Below are positions 7,326-15,411 of a stretch of DNA of 64,000 nt, in pieces. The notes beneath the pieces are model-generated. The model ran no database searches. It was not told the origin of the DNA and saw only the letters and a program-made list of their open reading frames with translations. The position numbers and the translations under genes were made by a program. Within the stretch, counting starts at the first letter, position 1. Every line of letters begins with the position of its first letter. This DNA comes from Streptomyces rishiriensis (lineage in GTDB: Bacteria > Actinomycetota > Actinomycetes > Streptomycetales > Streptomycetaceae): contig NZ_BEWA01000008.1 in assembly GCF_003112535.1 (NCBI RefSeq), forward strand, positions 310,001 through 374,000. The letters are read 5' to 3'.

Positions 7326-8555
7326 CTAGAGCGCCACCCCGAGCAGTGCGTCCACGGTCCGCGAGACGACGCCGGGGGCGCCGATGTCGGTCCCGCCCGT
7401 CTCCTGCTGGAGCGCGGCCCAGCGGTCGACGGCGGCGAGCGCGGCGGGGGCGTCGAGGTCGTCGGCGAGGGCCTCGCGCACCTCCGCGACGAGCGCCTCG
7501 GCGGGCGGTCCGTCGGGGCGCGAGACGGCGGCGCGCCAGCGGCCGAGGCGGGCCTCGGCCTCCACCAGGACCTGGTCGGTCCACTCCCAGTCGGCGCGGT
7601 AGTGGTGGGCGAGGAGAGCGAGCCGGATGGCGGCGGGGTCGACGCCGTCCTGGCGGAGCGTGGAGACGAAGACGAGGTTGCCCTTGGACTTGGACATCTT
7701 CTCGCCGTGGAGGGCGACCATGCCGGCGTGGACGTACGCCTTGGCCATGGGGAACTCGCCGGTGAGGGCCTGGGCGTGGGAGGCGCCCATCTCGTGGTGC
7801 GGGAAGGCCAGGTCGGAGCCGCCGCCCTGGACGTCGAAGCCCATGCCCAGGTGGTCCAGGGCGATGGCCACGCACTCGATGTGCCAGCCGGGCCGGCCAC
7901 GGCCGAGCGAGCCGCCGTCCCAGCTGGGCTCGCCCTCGCGGGCGGCCATCCACAGCATGGGGTCGAGCGGGTTCTTCTTCCCCGGGCGGTCCGGGTCGCC
8001 GCCGCGCTCGGCGGACAGCAGCCGCATGGTCTCGGCGTCCAGGTTCGCGACCTTGCCGAAGTTCGGGTCGGCCTCGACGGAGAAGTAGACGTCGCCGTCG
8101 AGTTCGTAGGCGGCGCCCGCGTCCCGCAGGCGTTCGACGAGCGGGACGATGCCGGGTATCGCCTCCACCGCGCCTATGTAATGCTGCGGCGGGAGCATCC
8201 GCAGGGCCGTCATGTCCTCGCGGAAGAGAGCCGTCTCCTTCTCGGCGAGGGCGACCCAGTCGACGCCGTCGCGTTCGGCCCGCTCCAGGAGCGGGTCGTC
8301 GACGTCGGTCACGTTCTGGACGTACTGAACCTGCCGCTTGGTGTCGAGCCACACGCGCTGGACGAGGTCGAACGCGTTGTAGGTCGCCGCGTGACCGATG
8401 TGGGTCGCGTCGTACGGCGTGATGCCGCAGACGTAGATACGGGCGACGGGACCGGGGTCGAGGGAGACCGTACCGCCGGTCGCGGTGTCGTGGATCCTCA
8501 GGTCGCGGCCCTGACCAGGCAGGGCGGGGACCTCGGAAGCGGGCCAGGCATGCAT
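7326..8555 (-). CDS. mshC: L-cysteine:1D-myo-inositol 2-amino-2-deoxy-alpha-D-glucopyranoside ligase
   Basis: Mycothiol biosynthesis: the enzyme uses ATP to activate cysteine and joins it to GlcN-Ins. It has 409 residues, the normal length for the family, and a class-I aminoacyl-tRNA-synthetase fold like CysRS. VCGITPYDATHIGHAATY holds the HIGH motif and a zinc-ligand Cys; GWHIECVA supplies further metal ligands; GEKMSKSKGN is the KMSKS loop. The start is ATG 8555 (MHAWPASEV); the long upstream in-frame extension has no homology. It is the last gene of a leftward cluster with the SCO1664-like, DUF3090 and phosphatase genes, an arrangement common in actinobacteria. Confidence 0.95.
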   Translation of the reverse strand: MHAWPASEVPALPGQGRDLRIHDTATGGTVSLDPGPVARIYVCGITPYDATHIGHAATYNAFDLVQRVWLDTKRQVQYVQNVTDVDDPLLERAERDGVDWVALAEKETALFREDMTALRMLPPQHYIGAVEAIPGIVPLVERLRDAGAAYELDGDVYFSVEADPNFGKVANLDAETMRLLSAERGGDPDRPGKKNPLDPMLWMAAREGEPSWDGGSLGRGRPGWHIECVAIALDHLGMGFDVQGGGSDLAFPHHEMGASHAQALTGEFPMAKAYVHAGMVALHGEKMSKSKGNLVFVSTLRQDGVDPAAIRLALLAHHYRADWEWTDQVLVEAEARLGRWRAAVSRPDGPPAEALVAEVREALADDLDAPAALAAVDRWAALQQETGGTDIGAPGVVSRTVDALLGVAL

Positions 8556-8707
8556 GCCATGAGCGTAACCGGACGGAAGTTGCCTGTACGAACCGGAGCG
8601 GACCAGATGGCCGGGAAGGCGCTCTTGCGGCTTTCCCGCCGGTGTGCCCGGCGTGCGTCGGCCGACCCGCCCCGGCCGACCGACGAGCCCGGCCGACCGA
8701 CGGGGCG

Positions 8708-9541
8708 CTAGACCGGGGGCCAGGGGATCGCGGGCCACTCGCCGCTCGGCTCCGGATGGGTCCCGGAGGCGAGCAGTGCCTCGGTCCGCGCGCGGGTGGC
8801 GTCGAGTTCGGCGGGGGTGATGAGCCCGCTCAGCGCGCCGGCCAGCCGTCCGCCGGGCTCCAGGGCGCTCCTGAGGCCCTTGAGGACCTCGACGGCCTCC
8901 CCGGTCAGGGGCTCCCCCGCCCAGCCCCACAGGAGCGTGCGCAGCTTGTTCTCGGCGTTGAAGGTGACGCCGTGGTCGATGCCGTACAGGCGGCCGTCGG
9001 CGGTGGGCAGCAGATGGCCGCCCTTGCGGTCGGCGTTGTTGATCACCGCGTCGAGCACGGCGAGCCGGCGAAGGCGTTCGTCGTCCGCGTGCACCAGCAA
9101 CGCGGTCCGGCCTCCACCGACCTCGGCGAAGCCGATCGCCTTCCAGCCGGGTCCGGGCTCCTCGCCGTCCACCAGGGCGAGCAGTTCGGCCTCGGGGGCC
9201 GTCTCGACCCACAGCTGGCACATGCCCTCGCCGTGCGGCCCGTCCCGCAGCACCGTGGGCGGGACGAGGCCCCAGCCGGTCGCCTCCGAGACCTCGTAGG
9301 CGGCGACCTCGCGCTGAGCGAGGGTGCCGTCGGGGAAGTCCCACAGGGGCCGCTCCCCGGCCACCGGCTTGTAGACGCAGGCGGCCTTGCGGCCCTCGTG
9401 CGCGACGGTGCAGTACAGGGCCGCGTTCGAGGCGTCGCGGATGCGTCCGCGGACCGTGAGCCCGCCGTGGGCGAGGAGGTCGGCGACGGCCGGGTCGGTG
9501 GTCGTCACGCTCCCCGGCGGTATCCGTTCTGGCGCGGACAT
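8708..9541 (-). CDS. SCO1664-family protein (PI3/4-kinase-like fold)
   Basis: A 277-residue protein of a conserved actinobacterial family found beside mshC. It has phosphatidylinositol-3/4-kinase-like features: CVYKPVAGERPLWDF (candidate ATP lysine), a catalytic-loop-like DAVINNADRKGGHLL, and YGIDHGVTFN as the metal-binding DxG-like segment. A kinase or nucleotidyl-transfer activity is plausible but unproven. The ATG start at 9541 follows GGAAGGACACGT and overlaps the end of the DUF3090 gene by 37 bp, so the two are coupled. Confidence 0.85.
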   Translation of the reverse strand: MSAPERIPPGSVTTTDPAVADLLAHGGLTVRGRIRDASNAALYCTVAHEGRKAACVYKPVAGERPLWDFPDGTLAQREVAAYEVSEATGWGLVPPTVLRDGPHGEGMCQLWVETAPEAELLALVDGEEPGPGWKAIGFAEVGGGRTALLVHADDERLRRLAVLDAVINNADRKGGHLLPTADGRLYGIDHGVTFNAENKLRTLLWGWAGEPLTGEAVEVLKGLRSALEPGGRLAGALSGLITPAELDATRARTEALLASGTHPEPSGEWPAIPWPPV

Positions 9542-10095
9542 ACGTGTCCTTCCGGGTCGAGCGGCAGGCTGCACAGCGGGCACGGCGGCCGGCCGGCGTT
9601 GACGACGTCGAGGGCGCGCTTGGCGAAGGCCCGCGCCTGTGCGCCGGTGAGCCGGACCCGCAGCATCGGGGGCCCGTTCTCCTCGTCCTGCAGGAGCTTC
9701 TCCTCGGCCTCGGCGAGGTCCTCCTCGGAGTCGGCCTCGAGTTCCACGAGGGCCTGGGCCTCGACGATCATGCGCTGTTCCTCGCCGTCCCAGGCGAGGG
9801 CCATGGTGCCGACCCGGAACTCCTCCTCGATCGGGGTGTCGAGGGGGGCCGTGTCGCTGTTCTCGGCGGGCGAGACGGCGGGCACCATGGCGCTGCCGCC
9901 GCTACGGCGTACGACCTCGTCCAGCAGTTCGTCCATGCGCTCGGCGAGCGCGGCGACCTGGGTCTTCTCCAGGGCCACGCTGGTCACTCGACCGCCGGCG
10001 GTGGCCTGGAGGAAGAAGGTGCGGCGCCCGGGCAGCCCGACCGTACCGGCCACGAAACGGTCCGGGGGGTCGTAGAGGAACACCTGACGGGACAC
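9505..10095 (-). CDS. DUF3090 family protein
   Basis: A 196-residue conserved actinobacterial protein of unknown activity, recognised by the start MSRQVFLYDPPDRFVAGTVG and a C-terminal CPLCSLPLDPEGHVCPRQNG that looks like a small four-ligand zinc site (Cys, Cys, His, Cys). The central part is acidic and helical. The GTG start at 10095 fits the family's usual N-terminus. It sits between the phosphatase and the SCO1664-like gene; the constant partnership with mshC suggests a shared, still undefined, process. Confidence 0.87.
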   Translation of the reverse strand: MSRQVFLYDPPDRFVAGTVGLPGRRTFFLQATAGGRVTSVALEKTQVAALAERMDELLDEVVRRSGGSAMVPAVSPAENSDTAPLDTPIEEEFRVGTMALAWDGEEQRMIVEAQALVELEADSEEDLAEAEEKLLQDEENGPPMLRVRLTGAQARAFAKRALDVVNAGRPPCPLCSLPLDPEGHVCPRQNGYRRGA

Positions 10096-10206
10096 GTCCT
10101 GTCTCCATGGGAATCGTGGGTCATCGTGGTTCTGGGAACGAGTGGGGGAACGTCCCTGCGGGTACGCGCGCGTTTGCGGACCGCTTCACCCTACTGCGGC
10201 CGACGA

Positions 10207-10893
10207 TCACGGTGCGCCCGCACCGCCCCCGACCGGGGCGTCCCCCGTGGGCGGCTCCTCGCGCGGCGCCAGGGAGGCGAGGTCGCCGGTGTCGCCGAGA
10301 CGCACCAGAAAGGGGCGCAGCCGGGTGTAACGGATCGCGGTGATGGAACAAGGCTCCACAGAGATCCGCTGGAAGAGGTCGAGATGAAGTCCGAGTGCGT
10401 CGGCGACGAGCGACTTGATGACGTCGCCGTGCGAGCACATCAGGTAGACGGCGTCCGCGCCGTGGTCGCGCTCCACGCGCGCGTTCCACTCGCGCACCGC
10501 CTCGGCCGCGCGGGTCTGCATGGCGCGCAGGGACTCGCCGCCCGGGAACGCGGCCGCGGAGGGGTGCGACTGCACGATCTCCATCAGCGGCTCGTCCATC
10601 AGCTCGGCGAGCTTGCGCCCGGACCAGTCGCCGTAGTGGCACTCCCCGATCCGGTCGTCGGTGTGCGCGCGCAGTCCGGGGCGGGCGTCGAGCAGGGGGC
10701 CCAGCGTCTCCTGGCAGCGCTGGAGGGGGCTGGTGACGACCTCCGCGATCGGCAGCGACGCGAGCCGCCCGGGCAGCGCGGCGGCCTGTGCGGCGCCGCG
10801 CTCGTCGAGGGCGACGCCGGGCGTCCAGCCGGCGAGCACAGCGGAGGTGTTGGCGGTGGACCGGCCGTGCCGGACGAGGATCAACGTGGGCAT
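10207..10893 (-). CDS. Histidine phosphatase family protein (MSMEG_4193-like)
   Basis: A 228-residue phosphoglycerate-mutase-fold phosphatase. The N-terminal LVRHGRSTAN carries the phospho-accepting His, RIGECHYGDWSG the catalytic acid region, and LMCSHGDVIKS the second catalytic His. It belongs to the subfamily that neighbours mshC in mycobacteria and streptomycetes; the substrate is unknown. The start is ATG 10893. It is the first gene of the leftward mycothiol-ligase cluster and diverges from corA, with only 62 bp between the two starts, so the promoters must overlap. Confidence 0.9.
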   Translation of the reverse strand: MPTLILVRHGRSTANTSAVLAGWTPGVALDERGAAQAAALPGRLASLPIAEVVTSPLQRCQETLGPLLDARPGLRAHTDDRIGECHYGDWSGRKLAELMDEPLMEIVQSHPSAAAFPGGESLRAMQTRAAEAVREWNARVERDHGADAVYLMCSHGDVIKSLVADALGLHLDLFQRISVEPCSITAIRYTRLRPFLVRLGDTGDLASLAPREEPPTGDAPVGGGAGAP

Positions 10894-10955
10894 GCGGCCC
10901 AGCGTAGGCGCACGCGCGTGTGCGCCGGCGAGAGCTCGAAGGGAGAACGCGCCCA

Positions 10956-11951
10956 GTGATCGTGGACTGCGCCATCTACCGCGAAGGACGTCGCAGGGAG
11001 GGTCCCGAGGACTTCTCCGACGCCGTGGACGAGGCACGTGCCGGGGGCGGCTTCGTGTGGGTCGGGCTGCACGAGCCCACCGAGAAGGAGTTCGACCTCA
11101 TCACGCGGGAGTTCGGGCTGCATCCGCTCGCCGTCGAGGACGCGCTGAACGCCCACCAGCGGCCCAAGATGGAGGTGTACGACGATTCGCTGTTCCTGGT
11201 GTTCAAGCCGGTCGTCTACGAAGCGGAGAGCGACGCGGTCTCCTCGGGCGAGGTGATGGTCTTCCTGGGCGACTCGTTCGTGGTGACCGTCCGGCACGGC
11301 GAGGGCGCGCCGCTGGCCGCGGTGCGGAACCGGCTCGAGCACGAGCCCAAGCTGCTCGCGAAGGGGCCCACGGCGGTGGTGTACGCGATCGCCGACGCCA
11401 CGGTGGACCACTATCTGGACGTGGCGACGGAGCTGCAGACCGACCTGGAGGAGCTGGAGGCGGAGGTGTTCTCGCCGGACGTCGGCGGTTCGCGCAACAC
11501 CGCGTCGCGGATCTACACCTTCAAGCGGCAGATCCTGGAGTTCCGCCGGGCCACGGGCCCGCTGGGGCCGCCGCTGACCCGGTTGGCGGGCGTCGGCGGG
11601 GGCGGCCCCGGCGTGCCGTTCGTGAACGACAAGGCACGGCCCTTCTTCCGGGACGTGAGCGACCATCTCACGCGCGTGAACGAGTCCGTCGAGGGGCTGG
11701 ACCGGCTGGTGACGGACATCCTCTCGGCGCATCTGGCGCAGATGAGCGTCCGGCAGAACGACGACATGCGGAAGATCTCGGCATGGGCGGCCATGGCCGC
11801 GGTCCCCACGATGCTCGCGGGGATCTACGGCATGAACTTCGACCACATGCCGGAGCTGCACTGGTTTTGGTCGTATCCGGCGGTCATCGCGGTGATGGGC
11901 GTGCTGGAACTCCTGTTGTTCCGGCTGTTCAAGCGACGCGGCTGGCTCTAG
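10956..11951 (+). CDS. corA: CorA-family magnesium/cobalt transporter
   Basis: A 331-residue CorA-type divalent metal channel. A large cytoplasmic N-terminal domain ends in a long helix and two C-terminal membrane helices (about residues 270-292 and 302-322), joined by the selectivity motif YGMNF. It is followed by the basic tail FKRRGWL. A Gly-rich insert (GVGGGGPG) interrupts the cytoplasmic helix bundle. The GTG start at 10956 has AAGGGAGAA about 9 nt upstream. Confidence 0.93.
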   Translation: MIVDCAIYREGRRREGPEDFSDAVDEARAGGGFVWVGLHEPTEKEFDLITREFGLHPLAVEDALNAHQRPKMEVYDDSLFLVFKPVVYEAESDAVSSGEVMVFLGDSFVVTVRHGEGAPLAAVRNRLEHEPKLLAKGPTAVVYAIADATVDHYLDVATELQTDLEELEAEVFSPDVGGSRNTASRIYTFKRQILEFRRATGPLGPPLTRLAGVGGGGPGVPFVNDKARPFFRDVSDHLTRVNESVEGLDRLVTDILSAHLAQMSVRQNDDMRKISAWAAMAAVPTMLAGIYGMNFDHMPELHWFWSYPAVIAVMGVLELLLFRLFKRRGWL

Positions 11952-12000
11952 AACCGGCCCTGGGGCGGTTCTGGGCCCGTCCCTGGAGCGGCCGGGCGGT

Positions 12001-12086
12001 TCATGCGTACTCGGGGGCTCATGCGTACTCGGGGCTCGGGCGAACTCCGGGCTCGGGCGAACTCCGGGCTCAGGCGAACTCGGGGG
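12001..12086. repeat. 17-18-bp tandem array at the 3' end of the ferritin-like gene
   Basis: Five imperfect units: 12001-12018, 12019-12035, 12036-12052, 12053-12069 and 12070-12086. The last unit contains the stop codon and final codons (PEFA-stop) of the leftward ferritin-like gene; the other four repeat those codons downstream with drift. The region separates the corA 3' end from the convergent gene. Confidence 0.85.
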
Positions 12087-12858
12087 CCGCGGTCGCGGGG
12101 CCGCCGAGCGCGTCGCGTCGTTCGGGCGTCCTGAGGGAGACCATCCGCCGCCATCCGGCGAACCGCTCCCACGCGTACACGGCGTGAATGCCTGCCGCCA
12201 GGACGGCCGAGCGCGCCCTGGGCCAGCCGAGGATGCGGCCCATGTGGGCCGTCACGGCCAGGCTGACGTCGCGGTAGACGCGGATCTCGGCGAGCGCGCA
12301 CGCGCGCAGGGTCCGCTGGATGGCCGGTCCGTGCCCCGCGCGGGCGAGGCGCAGCAGTTCCTCGTGGCAGTAGGCGAGGTGGTTGTCCTCGTCGTCGGCG
12401 ATCATCCTGACGGCGCGCCCGATGTCGGGGTGGTCGGCGAAGTGCCTGCGCAGCAGGGCCATCTGCTCGGCGGCGCGCTGTTCGGTGACCCGGCTGTGGG
12501 ACAGGTAGGTGACGACGTCCTGCACGGTCAGGGGCCGCTCGGCCCGCAGACGGTCGTGGGAGAGGCCGATGCCGCTCCGCTCCAGGAGCATCGTGTAGTC
12601 GGTGTCGGGCGGGACGGGCACGGGGTCGAGGCCGCGCCGGCGCATCAGGGCGGTGAAGATCCGCCCGTGCTTGTCCTCGTCGGCGCCGTGGCGGGCGATC
12701 TTGGGGGCGAGGGAGCGTTCGCTCGGCAGGACCAGCGCGGCGATCCTGGCGTTCTCCCAGCCCCCTTGCGACTCGCCGCCGGCGGCGATGGAGCAGAAGA
12801 GGGCGAAGGCCTCGTCGTCGTCGATGATCTCCTGGAACAGACTCTTGGCCGAAAGCAT
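12070..12858 (-). CDS. Ferritin-like domain protein
   Basis: A 262-residue helical protein with ferritin-like di-metal features: an early Glu helix (FQEIIDDDEAFALF), RHGADEDKHGRIF and MIADDEDNHLAYCHEELL, giving ExxH-type pairs. It is longer than a bare ferritin-like domain and carries a C-terminal helical extension. Oxidase, desaturase-like or iron-storage roles cannot be separated from sequence. The ATG at 12858 follows GAGAGGGG; a longer upstream reading is rejected. The 310 bp above it hold a hairpin for the next gene and no ORF of note. Confidence 0.75.
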   Translation of the reverse strand: MLSAKSLFQEIIDDDEAFALFCSIAAGGESQGGWENARIAALVLPSERSLAPKIARHGADEDKHGRIFTALMRRRGLDPVPVPPDTDYTMLLERSGIGLSHDRLRAERPLTVQDVVTYLSHSRVTEQRAAEQMALLRRHFADHPDIGRAVRMIADDEDNHLAYCHEELLRLARAGHGPAIQRTLRACALAEIRVYRDVSLAVTAHMGRILGWPRARSAVLAAGIHAVYAWERFAGWRRMVSLRTPERRDALGGPATAAPEFA

Positions 12859-13041
12859 CGTGGGGCCCCTCTCCGCACTGCGCAGGATTCCGCAACATCT
12901 CGCGACGTTCCGCAAGGAACGAGTCAAATGCGGCCTGTCGAGCGCTGCAACAGCAGTGTCGGGAGACTCCGCCGAAAGAGGGACGCCGACAGTGGGCCGA
13001 GGAGCGTAACCGCGCGCCGCGCGGCGCGTTGTTCCCCGTGA

Positions 13042-13082
13042 CGGCCGTGGCGGGGAAGACCCCCGAGCCCCCACCACGGCCG
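13042..13082. terminator. Hairpin downstream of the LLM oxidoreductase gene
   Basis: A perfect 9-bp inverted repeat, CGGCCGTGG/CCACGGCCG, with a 23-nt loop, 87 bp past the leftward LLM gene's stop. It is the only clear terminator-like structure between that gene and the ferritin-like gene. Confidence 0.45.
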
Positions 13083-13168
13083 CTGAAGCCCCTCTCCGCG
13101 ATCGCTCGCCGGGAGCCCTGTCGGAGTCGCTTGCCGGCGCCCCTTGTCGACGATCCCTCGCCGCCCGG

Positions 13169-14224
13169 CTACGCCAGGCCGGCCAGCTCCGCGGCCTGCA
13201 CACCCGCCCGCAGCGAGGCGAGACGCTCCTCCAGGGCGAAGCCCGCGGGGGCCAGGGTCAGGGTGGTGACGCCGGCAGCCGCATAGGCCTTCATCCGGTC
13301 GGCGATCCGCTCCACCGAACCCAGCAGCGTGGTGCGGTCGATCAGCTCGTGGGGGACCGCGGCCGCCGCGCCCTGCTTGTCGCCGGACAGGTACTTGTCC
13401 TGGATGTCGGCGGCCGCCGCCTCGTACCCCATCCGCTGCGCGAGCTGGTTGTAGAAGTTCTGCTTGCGGCTGCCCATGCCGCCCACGTAGAGGGCGGTGT
13501 AGGGGCGGAAGGTGTCGGCGAGCCGCTCGACGTCCTTGTCCTCGCCGAGTGCCAGCGGCAGCGTCGGGCAGACGTCGAAGCCCTCCAGGGTCTTGCCCGC
13601 CTTCTCGCGCCCGGCCCGCAGATGCCTGATCGCGGTGTCCTCGAGGTGGTCGGCGGAGGGGAAGATGAGCAGCGCGCCGTCGGCGATCTCGCCGGTCTGC
13701 TCGAGGTTCTTCGGCCCGATCGCCGCGATGTACAGCGGGATGTGCTCGCGCTCGGGGTGCACGGTCAGCTTGATCGGCTTGCCCGGGCCGTCCGGCAGCG
13801 GCAGCGTCCAGTGCTCGCCCTCGTACGACAGCCGCTCACGCGTCATCGCCTTGCGGACGATCTCGACGTACTCGCGGGTGCGGGACAGCGGCTTGTCGAA
13901 CTTGACGCCGTACCAGCCCTCGGAGACCTGCGGTCCCGAGACGCCGAGACCGAGACGGAAGCGGCCGCCGGAGAGCGAGTCGAGCGTGGCGGCGGTCATC
14001 GCCGTCATGGCGGGCTGCCGTGCGGGGATCTGGAAGATGGCCGAGCCGACGTCGATCCGCTCGGTCTTCGCGGCGACCCAGGTGAGCACGGTGGCCGCGT
14101 CCGACCCGTAGGCCTCGGCGGCCCAGCAGACGGCGTAGCCGAGGCGGTCGGCCTCCTGGGCGACGGCGAGGTTGTCGCCGTCCATTCCGGCACCCCAGTA
14201 GCCGAGGTTGATCCCGAGCTGCAT
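13169..14224 (-). CDS. LLM class F420-dependent oxidoreductase
   Basis: A 351-residue TIM-barrel flavin/F420 oxidoreductase of the luciferase-like superfamily, close to the actinobacterial F420-linked group. Segments are LGINLGYWGAGMDGDNLAVA at the start, FRLGLGVSGPQVSEGWYG and IPLYIAAIGPKNLEQTGEIADG. The substrate is unknown. The start is ATG 14224, with AAGGGGA 5-11 nt upstream. A perfect 14-bp palindrome just above that ribosome site suggests TetR-type control. It diverges from the aldo/keto reductase gene. Confidence 0.9.
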   Translation of the reverse strand: MQLGINLGYWGAGMDGDNLAVAQEADRLGYAVCWAAEAYGSDAATVLTWVAAKTERIDVGSAIFQIPARQPAMTAMTAATLDSLSGGRFRLGLGVSGPQVSEGWYGVKFDKPLSRTREYVEIVRKAMTRERLSYEGEHWTLPLPDGPGKPIKLTVHPEREHIPLYIAAIGPKNLEQTGEIADGALLIFPSADHLEDTAIRHLRAGREKAGKTLEGFDVCPTLPLALGEDKDVERLADTFRPYTALYVGGMGSRKQNFYNQLAQRMGYEAAAADIQDKYLSGDKQGAAAAVPHELIDRTTLLGSVERIADRMKAYAAAGVTTLTLAPAGFALEERLASLRAGVQAAELAGLA

Positions 14225-14235
14225 GGCCGATCCCC

Positions 14236-14249
14236 TTACTGATCAGTAA
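14236..14249. promoter_or_regulatory. TetR-type palindromic operator of the LLM gene
   Basis: TTACTGATCAGTAA is a perfect 14-bp palindrome lying 12-25 nt upstream of the LLM start, next to its Shine-Dalgarno. It looks like a TetR-family operator, but none of the three TetR genes in the window is adjacent and the sequence differs from their candidate sites, so the cognate regulator is probably elsewhere. Confidence 0.6.
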
Positions 14250-14424
14250 CGACGCTGTTGGGCAGACCTTAGCGCGGGGGGCGCGGGCCCGGGAGAGCGG
14301 TGTGGCGAGGGTCGCGCGGACCGGCGCCGGGGTCGCGGCCTGCACAGAGCCGGGTTCGCCGTCCCGGAACCCGGTTGTCCACAGGCAACCCACTGCCCAG
14401 TTCTGGCCAGTAATCTCGGCGTCC

Positions 14425-15411
14425 ATGGAGCAGAGGCATCTCGGTCGCACCGGCCTGCGTGTGTCCCGCATCGGGCTCGGCACCCTCACCTGGGGACGCG
14501 ACACCGACGAGCACGACGCCGCGGACGTCATGAAGACGTTCTGGGAGGCGGGCGGGACCCTCGTCGACACGGCCGACGTGTACGGCGACGGGGACGCCGA
14601 GTACCTGCTCGGGCGGCTCATAGACGGGCTGGTGCCGCGCCGGGACCTGATCATCTCGACGAAGGCGGGCAGCGTGCCCGACCCGGACCGGCGCTTCGAC
14701 GGCTCGCGGGGTCACCTGCTCGCCGCTCTCGACGCCTCCCTCTCCCGGCTCGGCACGGACTACGTCGACATCTGGCAGGTGCACGCCTTCGACCCGGACA
14801 CCCCGCTGGAGGAGACCCTCCAAGCCCTCGACATCGCCGTCGCCAGCGGTCGCGCCCGGTACGCGGGCGTCTCCAACTTCTGCGGCTGGCAACTGGCCAA
14901 GGCGGCCACCTGGCAGCTCGCCGCGCCGGGCGCCCGGACGCGGCTGGCGGCGACGCAGATGGAGTACTCGCTGCTGCAGCGCGGCATCGAGCGTGAGGTG
15001 CTGCCTGCCGCACTGGACCTGGGCATCGGTCTGCTGCCCTCCTCTCCCCTCGGCCGGGGCGTCCTCACCGGCAAGTACCGGGGCGACGCCCTGCCGCCCG
15101 ACTCGCGCGGCGCCTCGGAGCACTTCGCGCCGTTCGTCGAGCCCTACCTCGACGACACCGCCAGCCGCATCGTCGACGCCGTGTCGACGGCGGCGGACGG
15201 CCTGGCGGTGACAGCGCTGCAGGTCGCCCTGGCCTGGGTCCGCGACCGGCCCGGCGTGGCCGCCCCGATCGTCGGCGCGCGCAACGCGCAGCAGCTCACG
15301 GCGGCTTTGTCAGTGGAGGCGCTTAGTCTTCCTGACGAGATCTGCCGGGCCCTCGACGATGTGTCGGCGCCCGTGCACCGCTATCCCGATCACGACTGGA
15401 GCACGCTGTGA
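14425..15411 (+). CDS. Aldo/keto reductase
   Basis: A 328-residue NADPH-dependent (beta/alpha)8 reductase. The catalytic tetrad is visible as Asp and Tyr in LVDTADVYGDG, Lys in ISTKAGS and His in IWQVHAFD. The C-terminal cofactor segment is VAAPIVGARNAQQL. The substrate is not predictable. The start is ATG 14425; a TAATCT box at 14411 could be a -10 that makes the message nearly leaderless. Its stop overlaps the GTG start of the next gene by 4 bp. Confidence 0.93.
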   Translation: MEQRHLGRTGLRVSRIGLGTLTWGRDTDEHDAADVMKTFWEAGGTLVDTADVYGDGDAEYLLGRLIDGLVPRRDLIISTKAGSVPDPDRRFDGSRGHLLAALDASLSRLGTDYVDIWQVHAFDPDTPLEETLQALDIAVASGRARYAGVSNFCGWQLAKAATWQLAAPGARTRLAATQMEYSLLQRGIEREVLPAALDLGIGLLPSSPLGRGVLTGKYRGDALPPDSRGASEHFAPFVEPYLDDTASRIVDAVSTAADGLAVTALQVALAWVRDRPGVAAPIVGARNAQQLTAALSVEALSLPDEICRALDDVSAPVHRYPDHDWSTL

